This document shows positions 32,397 through 41,236 of a DNA stretch of 64,000 bases, one piece after another (positions within the stretch are counted from its first letter, which is position 1; each line of letters starts with the position of its first letter). The notes beneath the pieces were generated by a model that saw only the letters and a program-made list of their open reading frames with translations, had not been told where the DNA came from and ran no database searches. The translations under genes and the position numbers were made by a program. Location: the NCBI GenBank assembly GCA_965197415.1, contig OZ240207.1, positions 1,240,001 to 1,304,000 on the forward strand, read 5' to 3'. This DNA comes from DAOUJI01 sp965197415 (lineage in GTDB: Bacteria > Chloroflexota > Dehalococcoidia > Lucifugimonadales > JAGWBF01).

Positions 32397-33749
32397 TTAC
32401 ACAAGCGCCGCTGAAATCCGGTCGCCATCCAAGGACAATAGGCGGGCAGGGGTTATGTGTCCCACCATGTCCCAGTCGGCCCCGGCGCTTACCCTCAGAT
32501 AGTTGTCGGTAAGCCCTGTCAATACCGGACCGACCAGACCTGATGCCGCACGTTCCCAGAGAACGGGTCTGACAGAACCCAACGCCTTTTCTTTGAAAGC
32601 TCGTTCTAGTTTTCTGGAAAGCTCCAGGATACTGGCCATACGCCCCTTTTTCACGACCTCGTCCACCTTCGGCTTCAAATATGCGGCGGTGGTTCCCGGC
32701 CTGGTGGAGTAAGGGAAGGCGTGAATGGACGCCAACTCCAATCTTTCCGCCAAATCCAGAGTCTGAGAAAACTCGGTGTCGTCTTCTCCTGGGAAGCCCA
32801 CGATGACATCAGCGGTAATGGAAACGTTGTCCACGCTGCCTCTAATCATTCGGACGCTTTCCACGTATTGCCCTGCCGTGTAGCGACGTCTCATGCGCTT
32901 GAGCACAGCATCGGAGCCGCTCTGAAGGGGTAAGTGGAAGTGAGGGCAGAGCCTGGGGTCCTTCCACAGGCTGAGCAAGGCCGGCGTTATCTCCTGGGGC
33001 TGGAGAGACGACACCCGCAGCCGCTCAACTGCCGAACAGTCCAGCAGCGATCTAACCAGGCTGGTTAAGTCGATCCCCGGTTCCAGATCAAACCCGTACG
33101 TGCCCAACTGGGTGCCTGTAAGAACGACCTCCTTCCGCCCTTCGTCCACCCTCCGTCTAACCTGTTCTAGTATGACATCCGGACGGATGCTTCTTTCCCG
33201 CCCTCTCACCTTGGGGACGATGCAGTAGGCGCACACCTGGTCGCATCCCTCCTGTATCTTCACCATGGCACGGGGTCGCCGGTGAGGTACAGGCTGGGAA
33301 GTGGGCGGCCTCTTGGGCGTTGTAGGTGCGGCGCCTGAATCGACGACGCGCCGTACGAGGTTGTCCTTGTCCCTGTTGGACACTACCAGAACGCGATCTC
33401 CCAGATTCGCCGCATCCTCTGGCGCTCTTTCCGCAAAGCAGCCGGTTAGCACAACCAGTGACGAGCCGTTGGAACGCAGTGCCGCGCGGGTGGCCTGGCG
33501 TGCCTTCTTGTCGGCCGTGTGGGTGACGGTGCAGCTGTTGATGACCCGTACGTCCGCTTCATCTCTGCCACCGGCTTCCTTATAGCCGGCTTCAACGAAC
33601 CTTCTGGCCAGGACCTCGCTGTCCGCCTGGTTAAGTTTGCATCCCTGGGTCTCAATGAAGAAGGTCGCCGGTCTGTCCTGCGCTGGGCCCTTCATCTTGT
33701 CAGGAAGGGTGTCCTTATTGGAGGTTTCAATTATGGAGTCCTGAGCCAT
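32397..33749 (-). CDS. mtaB: tRNA t6A37 methylthiotransferase MtaB
   Basis: 450-residue radical SAM enzyme that adds a methylthio group to N6-threonylcarbamoyladenosine at tRNA position 37. The N-terminal UPF0004 domain holds ETQGCKLNQADSEVLARRF and VINSCTVTHTADKKAR (cluster cysteines), and the radical SAM cluster motif is EGCDQVCAYCIVPKVRGRER (C-x3-C-x2-C). The GCKLNQAD form, instead of the GCxMNxxD form of MiaB, places it in the MtaB/e-MtaB group. A C-terminal TRAM-like part is short. The start M at 33749 has no close neighbour upstream. Confidence 0.9.
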   Translation of the reverse strand: MAQDSIIETSNKDTLPDKMKGPAQDRPATFFIETQGCKLNQADSEVLARRFVEAGYKEAGGRDEADVRVINSCTVTHTADKKARQATRAALRSNGSSLVVLTGCFAERAPEDAANLGDRVLVVSNRDKDNLVRRVVDSGAAPTTPKRPPTSQPVPHRRPRAMVKIQEGCDQVCAYCIVPKVRGRERSIRPDVILEQVRRRVDEGRKEVVLTGTQLGTYGFDLEPGIDLTSLVRSLLDCSAVERLRVSSLQPQEITPALLSLWKDPRLCPHFHLPLQSGSDAVLKRMRRRYTAGQYVESVRMIRGSVDNVSITADVIVGFPGEDDTEFSQTLDLAERLELASIHAFPYSTRPGTTAAYLKPKVDEVVKKGRMASILELSRKLERAFKEKALGSVRPVLWERAASGLVGPVLTGLTDNYLRVSAGADWDMVGHITPARLLSLDGDRISAALV

Positions 33750-33810
33750 GCTATCATTCTAATGCGGACGGAAATAAAGTCCAAGCCAGTCCTACATCAA
33801 GGAGAAATTC

Positions 33811-35022
33811 ATGCAGGCTCTGGACGGGATCAAGGTTGTGGAAATATCCCAGGTTTGGGCTGGTCCCGGGTTGGGCATGTACTTGGCGGACCAAGGCGCC
33901 GACGTAGTGAAAATCGAGCCCCTCTGGGGCGACGACGCCAGGACCGTCCTAACTCAACCTCCCATGGCCAACGGTGAGAGTCGTGCGTTCCAGGTCGTGA
34001 ACCGCAACAAGAGGGGCGTGGCCATGGACATAGCCTCCGAAGAAGGCCGGGAAGTCGTGCACCGCATGATCAAGTCCAGTGACGTGTTCATTCACAACTT
34101 CCGTCCGGGGGTCGAAGCCAAGTTGGGATACGACTACGATACGTTGAGCCGGTTGAACCCCGGACTGATATACGCCGAACTGGGAGCTTACGGCAAGCAA
34201 GGCCCCTACGCCCAGTTCCGGGGCTATGACCTGCTGTTCCAAGCGTTGTCCGGCCTGCTGACCAAACGCCGAGCGCCCGACGGCACGCCCACTTCGAGCG
34301 GCATATGGGCTGCGGACTGTTCGCTTCCCATGGGCATGGCCTACGGCGTCGCGCTGGCCCTCTTGGCCAGGCAAAAAACGGGACGAGGCCAGAAGGTGGA
34401 ATCGTCGTTGCTCCATATGGCGCTGGCCATGCAATCCGTGGACATGGTGCGCGTCGAAACCGAATCGCCCAACACAGAGGAGACGGACTTCTCGAAACAG
34501 GCGCTGTACTCCCCCTACCGGTGCGCTGACGGTCGATACGTCATCTTGGTGGTGCTGAACACTAGGCAGTTCCACCAGCTATGCAGGGCCCTGGAGTTGG
34601 AGCATCTTATAGATGACCCTCGCTACGGAAACAACGAGTCCCGCGCCCAAAACAGCGAAGAGCTCTATTCTTTGATTGACGGCATCTTATCGACCCGCAC
34701 CCGCGAGGAGTGGCTGGAGACGTTCCGCGCCTACGACGTGCCCTCCATGCCCATCCTGGAGAGGAACGAAGTCTTCGATCATCCCCAGATGACTGAAAAC
34801 GAGATGTTCGCTTCCGTCCACCATCCCGACGTAGGCCGAGTCGACATGTTCAATGTCCCTGTCCGTCTATCGGAGACCCCCGGATCAATCAGGAGACGTG
34901 CGCCGCTGCTGGGGGAGCACACCGATGAGGTCCTGGGAGAGCTGGGCTACAGCGAGGCTGAGACGGCGCATTTGAGAGCCAATGGGGTGGTCCCACCCGA
35001 TCTGCCTGCGCGGGAAGACTAG
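33811..35022 (+). CDS. CaiB/BaiF family CoA transferase
   Basis: 403-residue class III CoA transferase that moves coenzyme A between organic acids. The opening LDGIKVVEISQVWAGPGLGM and VKIEPLWGDDAR are typical, and the catalytic aspartate is probably that of IWAADCSLPMGMAYG. ALLARQKTGRGQKVESSLLH follows, a strong family mark. AAGGAG precedes the ATG. The acid substrate is unknown. The gene ends tail to tail with the PAP2 gene, 4 bases overlapping at 35019-35022. Related enzymes are common in SAR202-type genomes. Confidence 0.93.
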   Translation: MQALDGIKVVEISQVWAGPGLGMYLADQGADVVKIEPLWGDDARTVLTQPPMANGESRAFQVVNRNKRGVAMDIASEEGREVVHRMIKSSDVFIHNFRPGVEAKLGYDYDTLSRLNPGLIYAELGAYGKQGPYAQFRGYDLLFQALSGLLTKRRAPDGTPTSSGIWAADCSLPMGMAYGVALALLARQKTGRGQKVESSLLHMALAMQSVDMVRVETESPNTEETDFSKQALYSPYRCADGRYVILVVLNTRQFHQLCRALELEHLIDDPRYGNNESRAQNSEELYSLIDGILSTRTREEWLETFRAYDVPSMPILERNEVFDHPQMTENEMFASVHHPDVGRVDMFNVPVRLSETPGSIRRRAPLLGEHTDEVLGELGYSEAETAHLRANGVVPPDLPARED

Positions 35023-36008
35023 CCGCGGTAGTTCCCCGCCTCGTTGTAACGTTTCCCCAGGAAGCTGTCTACCTTGGCCTTAAGTTTAGAACGCCGCCAG
35101 GCCAAGTTGATGGTAGACTTCATATCCCCTCTCCGGGTTTCAGCCGATGCCAGCTCCCTTCGAGGTTGGGTTTTCAGCCCTAGAACGTAGCCGATGACTG
35201 AAGCATACACCCGTTCGGGATACCGTCTGAGGGGAACAGAGGAGCTTTGGTAGTGCGCCCTGCTCTTCATCAATGCCCAGTGAATCGACAGGGAAAGAAT
35301 GGCTACGGCAGCGCCGCCGAATGCGTCCACCATGTAGTGGTTGCCGGTCAGGACTATGGCAAAGAAGGTCAGCGTCGGGTAAAGAACGCCAATTGCCTTC
35401 AAGAGTTTGGACCTGGTGCCCAGGAACATGATGCCGAACATCACTGTCCAGCCAAAATGGAGGCTGGGCATGGCCGCGAATACGTTAAAATAGACCGCCG
35501 TGTCCCTACTCCCGTACCAGGAATGTCCCACCCACCAGGCCGGCCCCAGGTTGCGAATCGAATCTATGATCCCGTATTCAGGTATGAACCGCGGCGGCGC
35601 CAAGGGATAGAGGGCAAAACCGAGGAGGGCCAAGACGAAGCTTATCAGCACCACGTTCCTGTAATAGAGGTACTTCTTGCGGTCGAATACATAGAAGAGG
35701 ATGGCGGACGCCCCTATGATCGGCCCGAAGGTGAGAACATAGGCCCAATTCATAAAGATGGCTACGCCCTTGGCGTTGTCCAGTATCCAGGCCTGCCAGG
35801 CCGCCTCTTTGAAGATTCCCACCGCCATTTCGAAGTCCACGACCTTCAAGGCGTTCTCGAAGGACATGGCCTCGATATTGGGGATCAGGAACTTCCGTAT
35901 GAACATGTAGACGAAATAGGCGCCCAACACCAGGCCGATTTCCCGCATCAAACGGTAGGGACCGGTTTCGTCTTTGAACCGTTCCAGCAATGGCCTACGT
36001 TCTTTCAT
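35019..36008 (-). CDS. PAP2-family membrane phosphatase (inositol phosphorylceramide synthase-like)
   Basis: 329-residue membrane protein with about six helices. The PAP2 catalytic motifs AMPSLHFGWTVMFG and LTGNHYMVDAFGGAAVA are present; both histidines and the aspartate of the second match the Aur1/IPC synthase-like branch, which transfers or removes lipid-linked phosphate. A basic cytosolic tail of about 60 residues follows the last helix. The gene overlaps the preceding radical SAM gene by 14 bases, so the pair is probably translated together, hinting at a shared role in lipid modification, though this is inference. Confidence 0.87.
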   Translation of the reverse strand: MKERRPLLERFKDETGPYRLMREIGLVLGAYFVYMFIRKFLIPNIEAMSFENALKVVDFEMAVGIFKEAAWQAWILDNAKGVAIFMNWAYVLTFGPIIGASAILFYVFDRKKYLYYRNVVLISFVLALLGFALYPLAPPRFIPEYGIIDSIRNLGPAWWVGHSWYGSRDTAVYFNVFAAMPSLHFGWTVMFGIMFLGTRSKLLKAIGVLYPTLTFFAIVLTGNHYMVDAFGGAAVAILSLSIHWALMKSRAHYQSSSVPLRRYPERVYASVIGYVLGLKTQPRRELASAETRRGDMKSTINLAWRRSKLKAKVDSFLGKRYNEAGNYRG

Positions 36009-37233
36009 CGACTCCTGCCTTCACCTTGGCCCGGGCTATCACCCGGTCGTCGACCATTGGGACCGCCGCAGCGGGCTTGTGTCCGTTGGACCTCTTAAAC
36101 TGGAGCATCCCCCGCTTTTGGGCGGCTTTGCTCTCCTGATAGACGTTGCAGTCCATGCAGCCGACGTATTTCTGAGGCACAAAGTTTTCCTGGAACAGAC
36201 CCCGCGCCGTCACGTAGTCCTGGTTGTTCCATATTTCCCTGATGGAGCTAGTCTTTACGCTCCCGAAGTCGTCGGCGGCGTCGGTGAGGTAGCAGCAGGG
36301 AGCATACCCGCCGTCCCAATTTACGACTCCGCTGCGCCACAACCTCCAGCAGCGGGCGCCGTTCTCCTTATAGGGCTTGTCGAAGGGGTTGTCTCTCGTG
36401 AACTCCCTGGTGTTCACCGGAAGCCACTTCTCCGCCAGCTCGAAGTCGTCCGCTCCGTGAGGGAAGTCCACCTTCTTGAAGACGATGTCGTCCACGCCCA
36501 ACTCGGCAGCCATACGTCTGGCTTCCGGTATCTGGTGTTCGTTCTGCCTCATTACAATGAACTGCCACTCGACGTGGGGAGTCTTGACCCCCATCCGAGC
36601 CTTAGTCTCCGATATGAGCTTGATGTTGTCCAGCACGCGGTCGAGATGTCCCCCGACACGATAGACTTCGTAGACTTCCTGAGTCGTCCCGTCAAGGGAG
36701 ACAATCAGGCCATCCAGCCCCGAGTCCACCAGCCGCTCGGCCATCTCCGGGGTCAGGGGCTTGTTCAAGTTGGAGCTGGTCACCGTTCCTATGTTCGCGT
36801 CGTGCGCGTATCTAATGAACCTGTCTATCTCTTTGTTCAAGAAGGGCTCGCCCCAGCTATAGAGGCTAAGCCACATGCAGTAGTCCTTTATCTCGTCGAT
36901 GACCTTCTTGTACAGGTCAAAGTGCATGACGCCCTTGTCGCGATTGACCGTGCCGAGACCGGTGTGACAAAGGGGACACTTGAGCTGGCAGATGTTGGTG
37001 GTGTCCAACTCCCATTCGTAGGGATAGCCCGACACCTTCTTCGTACCGAACCTGAGTTGAGTCTCGATTTTGATGAAGTTGACGGCCTTCTTCCACGTCA
37101 GATAGTCGACGGCCATGTCGAATCTGCGATCAACCCGGTCGCTGATCAACGCACCGGCAGTGCCGCCGTTGACCTGCAGCCATCTGTCTATGCCGGTTAT
37201 CAGCTTGAGGGTCAGTGCACGTCGCCAGTTCAA
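35995..37233 (-). CDS. Radical SAM/SPASM domain protein
   Basis: 412-residue enzyme. The radical SAM cluster is DTTNICQLKCPLCHTGLG (C-x3-C-x2-C). The C-terminal SPASM part has CWRLWRSGVVNWDGGYAPCC and, near 380, VGCMDCNVYQE, cysteines that can hold auxiliary iron-sulfur clusters. A wide variety of substrates is used by this group. The gene sits in front of the PAP2 gene with a 14-base overlap, downstream of a promoter at 37427-37455 and a large leader hairpin at 37258-37316. The precise reaction cannot be read from sequence. Confidence 0.9.
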   Translation of the reverse strand: MNWRRALTLKLITGIDRWLQVNGGTAGALISDRVDRRFDMAVDYLTWKKAVNFIKIETQLRFGTKKVSGYPYEWELDTTNICQLKCPLCHTGLGTVNRDKGVMHFDLYKKVIDEIKDYCMWLSLYSWGEPFLNKEIDRFIRYAHDANIGTVTSSNLNKPLTPEMAERLVDSGLDGLIVSLDGTTQEVYEVYRVGGHLDRVLDNIKLISETKARMGVKTPHVEWQFIVMRQNEHQIPEARRMAAELGVDDIVFKKVDFPHGADDFELAEKWLPVNTREFTRDNPFDKPYKENGARCWRLWRSGVVNWDGGYAPCCYLTDAADDFGSVKTSSIREIWNNQDYVTARGLFQENFVPQKYVGCMDCNVYQESKAAQKRGMLQFKRSNGHKPAAAVPMVDDRVIARAKVKAGVDERT

Positions 37234-37257
37234 TTACTCGCCCCTACATATAACGAA

Positions 37258-37316
37258 AGACGGAGACCATGGCGCCTCGCTTGAGCCGGACGTTCCGGCT
37301 CCCCATGTCTCCGTCT
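37258..37316 (-). promoter_or_regulatory. Large leader hairpin before the radical SAM gene
   Basis: Long stem AGACGGAGACCATGG (37258-37272) with CCATGTCTCCGTCT (37303-37316), one bulged base, enclosing a second perfect stem GAGCCGGA/TCCGGCTC. It lies between the promoter and the start codon on the minus strand, and is followed on that strand by TTTCG. It may be an attenuator or a protein-binding site. The 278-base gap 37234-37511 contains no gene. Confidence 0.55.
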
Positions 37317-37426
37317 TCGACCGTTAGGCTGTTTCTCTATCTCATCTCCGGATGCCGACTACAAGAGAGTCCATGACTTCCAGAGTTGAACACCTGATAT
37401 CGGAGCGGCCCTCTCTATAGGGCACA

Positions 37427-37455
37427 AGTGTACTTAGGCCCTTTTGGGTTGTCAA
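37427..37455 (-). promoter_or_regulatory. Promoter of the radical SAM / PAP2 operon
   Basis: On the minus strand, TTGACA (37455-37450) and TACACT (37432-37427) with a 17-base spacer, about 195 bases before the start at 37233. Confidence 0.65.
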
Positions 37456-37511
37456 TCAATTGTTGCATCATCTTCGCGGCTTCCAACGCTCAGACATTGG
37501 CGATAAAGGCA

Positions 37512-38984
37512 TCAGGCAAAGCCTTCAGCCTCGAGACCTTCGGTTTCCTCCACGTCTTCCGTCCGCATCAGCAGCGCCGGCAGAATTGCAACCAGAGACA
37601 AAATGCCGATAATTGTAAACATGTCCTGAAACACCGTGACTCCGGCCTTGATCTGCTCATCCCGAAAGGTTTCGTCTACTATCGTTACTTCGGATGTGAG
37701 GCTGTAGAAATGCTCTATGCCCCAGGCAGACAAGGCCGCCAACCCCAACGCCATACCCACCATCCTCGATGCAGTAACCAATGAGGCGGCAGCCCCCCAA
37801 TAATGACTGGGAGATGCGCTAAGAGCGCACACATTAATGGGAGGGATGACCAGACCAAACCCTAGACCTGCTAAGGCCAAGGGCACGGACAGCCTGATTT
37901 CCTTCACCTCCGTACCCCAACCGCTCATAAGCAGCAAACCCACTCCCATGAATCCTAGGCCTGTTATGCACACTGCCCTGACCCCTGTCCAGCGCAGAAT
38001 GTATCCTCCCACCACGGCCCCCACAGGTATAGCGGCGGTGAGTCGGACCAGGTGCAGGGCGCTGTTCCATGCATTTTTCTCCATGACCGTGGCGGCCATA
38101 AGAGGCACGGAGACCAGGGCAATGATAAGCGCCACTCCCACCATGAATTGGGTGATGTTGGATGATACAAACGCCCTGGAACTGTACAAGAAAGACGCCA
38201 ACAGCGGTTGGACAGCCCGTCTCTCCACTACAATCAAAACGACTACCAGAGCGACCCCCAAAGCGGCCATTAGATAGGGGATGATTGACTCCCCTGAAAA
38301 GATGCTTCTCTGGGACAGCGCCAGGGTCAGGACGGTAAGCGCCCCTCCCAGTGCAAGAGCTCCGGCGTAGTCCATTTTTCCGGCAGGGTTGGGTCGATTC
38401 GTCAAGATGAACAGAAGCGCAATCAGAATGAAACTCTGGGGAATGTCCAGCCAGAATATCCACCGCCAACCAATCCACTCGATGATGCCTCCTCCGTAGA
38501 GGGGGCCTAATACAGACCCCGCCTCAGCCGAGGCTGCCACCAAGCCCAGCGCTATGCCTCTTTTCTCCGGGGATACGGCTCCTACGGCCATCGCAAGCCC
38601 AATGGGAACAGTGGCGCCGCCGCCTATGGCTTGGAGGACTCGGGCGGATACTATCCAAGAGAAGTCCGGGGCGACCGCCACCAACGCCGACCCGATGGAA
38701 AACAGGACCAGCGCCGCCTGAAACATTCTGACCCTGCCATAGACGTCGGACAGCCGCCCGGCCAATGGCATGGCCACCGTATACCCCACCAAATACGCAG
38801 TTACTATCCATGCCGCCTTGTCCAGTTCCGTAAGAGGAATCTCGACGTCAACCATTACGCTGGGGAGCGCTGCGACCACCACGGTCTGGTCCAGTGCAGT
38901 GGAAAAAACTCCCAAGCAGAGAATCCCCAGAACAACCGTTGGGGATGACCTAAGAGAGGCGAGGCTCGACGTTGCGGCGCTCAC
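37512..38984 (-). CDS. MFS multidrug/lipid exporter, DHA2 family
   Basis: 490-residue transporter with about 14 hydrophobic helices. Motif A appears as GRLSDVYGRVRMF in loop 2-3, and LDQTVVVAALPSVMVDV at the N-terminus is the DHA2 (EmrB/QacA) signature. The start codon lies in a 4-base overlap with the stop of the preceding LppX/LprG-like lipoprotein gene, suggesting translational coupling. The pairing resembles the LprG and P55 genes of mycobacteria, which move lipids and drugs. Function in this organism is inferred from that parallel. Confidence 0.9.
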   Translation of the reverse strand: MSAATSSLASLRSSPTVVLGILCLGVFSTALDQTVVVAALPSVMVDVEIPLTELDKAAWIVTAYLVGYTVAMPLAGRLSDVYGRVRMFQAALVLFSIGSALVAVAPDFSWIVSARVLQAIGGGATVPIGLAMAVGAVSPEKRGIALGLVAASAEAGSVLGPLYGGGIIEWIGWRWIFWLDIPQSFILIALLFILTNRPNPAGKMDYAGALALGGALTVLTLALSQRSIFSGESIIPYLMAALGVALVVVLIVVERRAVQPLLASFLYSSRAFVSSNITQFMVGVALIIALVSVPLMAATVMEKNAWNSALHLVRLTAAIPVGAVVGGYILRWTGVRAVCITGLGFMGVGLLLMSGWGTEVKEIRLSVPLALAGLGFGLVIPPINVCALSASPSHYWGAAASLVTASRMVGMALGLAALSAWGIEHFYSLTSEVTIVDETFRDEQIKAGVTVFQDMFTIIGILSLVAILPALLMRTEDVEETEGLEAEGFA

Positions 38985-39775
38985 TGCCCAGAGGCTATGT
39001 CCGGAAGTTGAATGTCGACCGGGTCATTGATGCGGTCTATGATCAGCAACCGGGTCGTCTCCGGTGCGTCGTCATCGAAAATTTGCCCCGCTATCCTTAT
39101 CTGTCGCAACGTATGGTCGGCCTCGTCGACCCAAAAACTCAATGCGACGGCATAACCGGGATCCGCTGACGTAATGAGGCTCAACAAATCCTCGGAAGTT
39201 ACAGTGCCATCCAAGCGGATCGCCACAGCGCCCTCCAAGGTCTCTGTGCCTGCAATGGACAAGTCTTTGATGACAGGCACCAAGTCGCTCAAAGTCGTAC
39301 CAATCCCTCCGAAGTTGAAGGGGACCTGATCCAGAGGCAGAGGCGCCCACGGCGCATCCTTCGCGAACTTCATGAAGGCCTGGTCTCCGATGGCCATCAT
39401 TTCGATCTGTACAAACCCAAAACCGGGAGCCACTACGTCCACCAGCATTCTGAAGCTGTCGGGAGACTTGATGTCTCCTTCGATGCTCTTCAAGGTGTTT
39501 CCAAAAAACTTGGAGCCGGATTCCAATTCGTCGATCATTTGGAACCTGGCCGTCGACATTGAGGACAACTTCTCCCTTACGCTGACCAACAAGTCCTCCA
39601 ACGTCAACTCCGGGGTTGGCGTGGGGACTGGTGTTGCCGTAGGGGCTGGTGTGTCGGTGGGCGCCGGTTCCGTTTCGCACGCGGCAGCCAGGAATAGGAA
39701 ACCCGTCATCAATACGACAATCGACAACGGGAGAAGGAAAGGCTTGAACACGTTCGTCTCCTTATCTATCTCCAT
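38981..39775 (-). CDS. LppX/LprAFG-like lipoprotein
   Basis: 264-residue lipoprotein. The signal segment LPLSIVVLMTGFLFLAAAC ends in a lipobox with the acylated cysteine, followed by a Thr/Pro-rich linker. The mature part (about 55-260) has FQMIDELESGSKFFGNTLKS, ALPLDQVPFNFGG-like (here PLPLDQVPFNFGG) and AIRLDGTVTSEDLLSL, matching the lipid-binding LppX_LprAFG fold. ATG 39775 is preferred to GTG 39781. It overlaps the upstream propeller gene by 10 bases and the MFS gene by 4. The family call is by motif pattern from memory, so moderately sure. Confidence 0.8.
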   Translation of the reverse strand: MEIDKETNVFKPFLLPLSIVVLMTGFLFLAAACETEPAPTDTPAPTATPVPTPTPELTLEDLLVSVREKLSSMSTARFQMIDELESGSKFFGNTLKSIEGDIKSPDSFRMLVDVVAPGFGFVQIEMMAIGDQAFMKFAKDAPWAPLPLDQVPFNFGGIGTTLSDLVPVIKDLSIAGTETLEGAVAIRLDGTVTSEDLLSLITSADPGYAVALSFWVDEADHTLRQIRIAGQIFDDDAPETTRLLIIDRINDPVDIQLPDIASGQ

Positions 39776-41205
39776 GACCACACAGCCAACGGAGAGGCGG
39801 CAATCTCACGGGGCACAGAGCCTTCTTTCACGTCGATTACGTACACGTGGTCCACGTTGGGCGAAGACCCGTTCCTGCGCACTCCTCCCGCATCCGTCGT
39901 TCCGCTGAACAGGATTTGTGTCCCATCCGGCGACCATATCGAGTTGGACAGAGCATATTGATCGAAGAAGGTCAAAAAGGTCAGAAAGTCCGCCGACGGA
40001 ACGAACTCTACCATCTTGACAGGTTCGCCTCCGTCCACTTCCACATATTTCCACGTGAAGGTCTGGGCTATTTGGTCGAACGCCACATATACAATTTTGT
40101 CTCCGGTGGGAGACCAGAAGAAGGATAGGAAGGGCTCGCCAACCATTATCCTGGCGACCGCGCCGTCGCTGCTGACGAGAATCATCCGGTCGTATATCTG
40201 GCTCGTGGCGGCAAGACTCTCGGCCGCCGCAAGATGCGTGCCGGCGGGGGACCACACCACCGCCGAGGAGGGACCCAGGTCGGCGACGGCTTTGGGCTGG
40301 TCCAGGGGGCCCTTAGGGTCTCCCAGGAAAAGGGCTTGGGAACCCGACGCCATGTCTCGGGCAGCGTATGCAACCTGGCTTCCGTCAGGCGACACCGCCG
40401 GGGTCTTGAATCCAAACCCGGCGGCGCCTATCTGCTCCGGCGCGCTTATCTCTCCTTGAACATACGACGACCGCAACAGTTCCTCACCCAGGTGGAAGAC
40501 AGCGACTTCCCCCTCCGAGCTGAAGGAGTAGTACAGAGGACTCCCGGAAAGCACACCCACGGCAGGGGTGGAACCGTCGGCGGCAGCTGCAAACAACGTT
40601 AGCGCGGTGGGCTCAGCGGCCAGGAAGGTCACTTTGGCGCTGTCCGGCGCCCAATAGAGATAGTGGGGAGCGCCCCTCGCTATCGACGCCGTATTGGGTT
40701 CATTGGTGTATACACGGGTAGACTCGCCGTCGGCTACGTCAATGACTTCCACCGACAAACGGACGTCTTCGCCGCTGACCACGACCAGAGATGCTGCTAT
40801 CTTCACGCTGTCTGGAGACCAGGTGGGCCAGGCGTAGAAGAGCTGGGTCTGGACCGTCTGGGCCAGAACGGGTCCGGCCGGTCCAACACGCAGGTCCGTA
40901 TTGGTCAGCTTGGATACATCAGTGCCATCGGGGTTGACGGTAAACAGGTTGCCGTCGTTGCCCACATAGGCTATTCGGTTCAAGCTAACTCCTGGCGTGT
41001 CTATCCCTGAAAATGGCTCAGCTCGTCTGGTTGTTGGAACATCATTCTCCAGAGGCGTCACAGTTTCGGCATGCCTGTCCATCCTTTGGCTTTCACAGGC
41101 TACAACGGCGGCTATCAGAAGCGTAGCCGCTACGACCGCCACACCCACGCTGCTCTGCCGAATCACACGTGACCGGGCAACATTATCCGCCTTTTTCAAG
41201 TCCAT
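39766..41205 (-). CDS. Beta-propeller (TolB/PD40-like) lipoprotein
   Basis: 479-residue protein with signal SSVGVAVVAATLLIAAVVAC ending in a lipobox. The mature part has repeated blocks of the kind YVGNDGNLFTVNPDGTDVSK, FYAWPTWSPDSVKIAAS, YLYWAPDSAKVTF, PAVSPDGSQVAYA, VVWSPAGTHLAA, FFWSPTGDKIVY and SIWSPDGTQILF: the W-SPDG repeats of PD40 propellers. I chose ATG 41205 since earlier in-frame codons lack a signal. It begins 31 bases after the oxidoreductase gene and overlaps the LppX-like gene. It may help to sense or bind an exported lipid or cell-wall part. Confidence 0.85.
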   Translation of the reverse strand: MDLKKADNVARSRVIRQSSVGVAVVAATLLIAAVVACESQRMDRHAETVTPLENDVPTTRRAEPFSGIDTPGVSLNRIAYVGNDGNLFTVNPDGTDVSKLTNTDLRVGPAGPVLAQTVQTQLFYAWPTWSPDSVKIAASLVVVSGEDVRLSVEVIDVADGESTRVYTNEPNTASIARGAPHYLYWAPDSAKVTFLAAEPTALTLFAAAADGSTPAVGVLSGSPLYYSFSSEGEVAVFHLGEELLRSSYVQGEISAPEQIGAAGFGFKTPAVSPDGSQVAYAARDMASGSQALFLGDPKGPLDQPKAVADLGPSSAVVWSPAGTHLAAAESLAATSQIYDRMILVSSDGAVARIMVGEPFLSFFWSPTGDKIVYVAFDQIAQTFTWKYVEVDGGEPVKMVEFVPSADFLTFLTFFDQYALSNSIWSPDGTQILFSGTTDAGGVRRNGSSPNVDHVYVIDVKEGSVPREIAASPLAVWSWR

Positions 41206-41236
41206 ATCAAACGTAAAATATGGATGACCCCAGGTC

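Noticed and set aside
35974..37284. Plus-strand open frame of 436 codons
   Set aside because: Lies antisense to the radical SAM gene, which has clear cluster cysteines; no motif on this strand.
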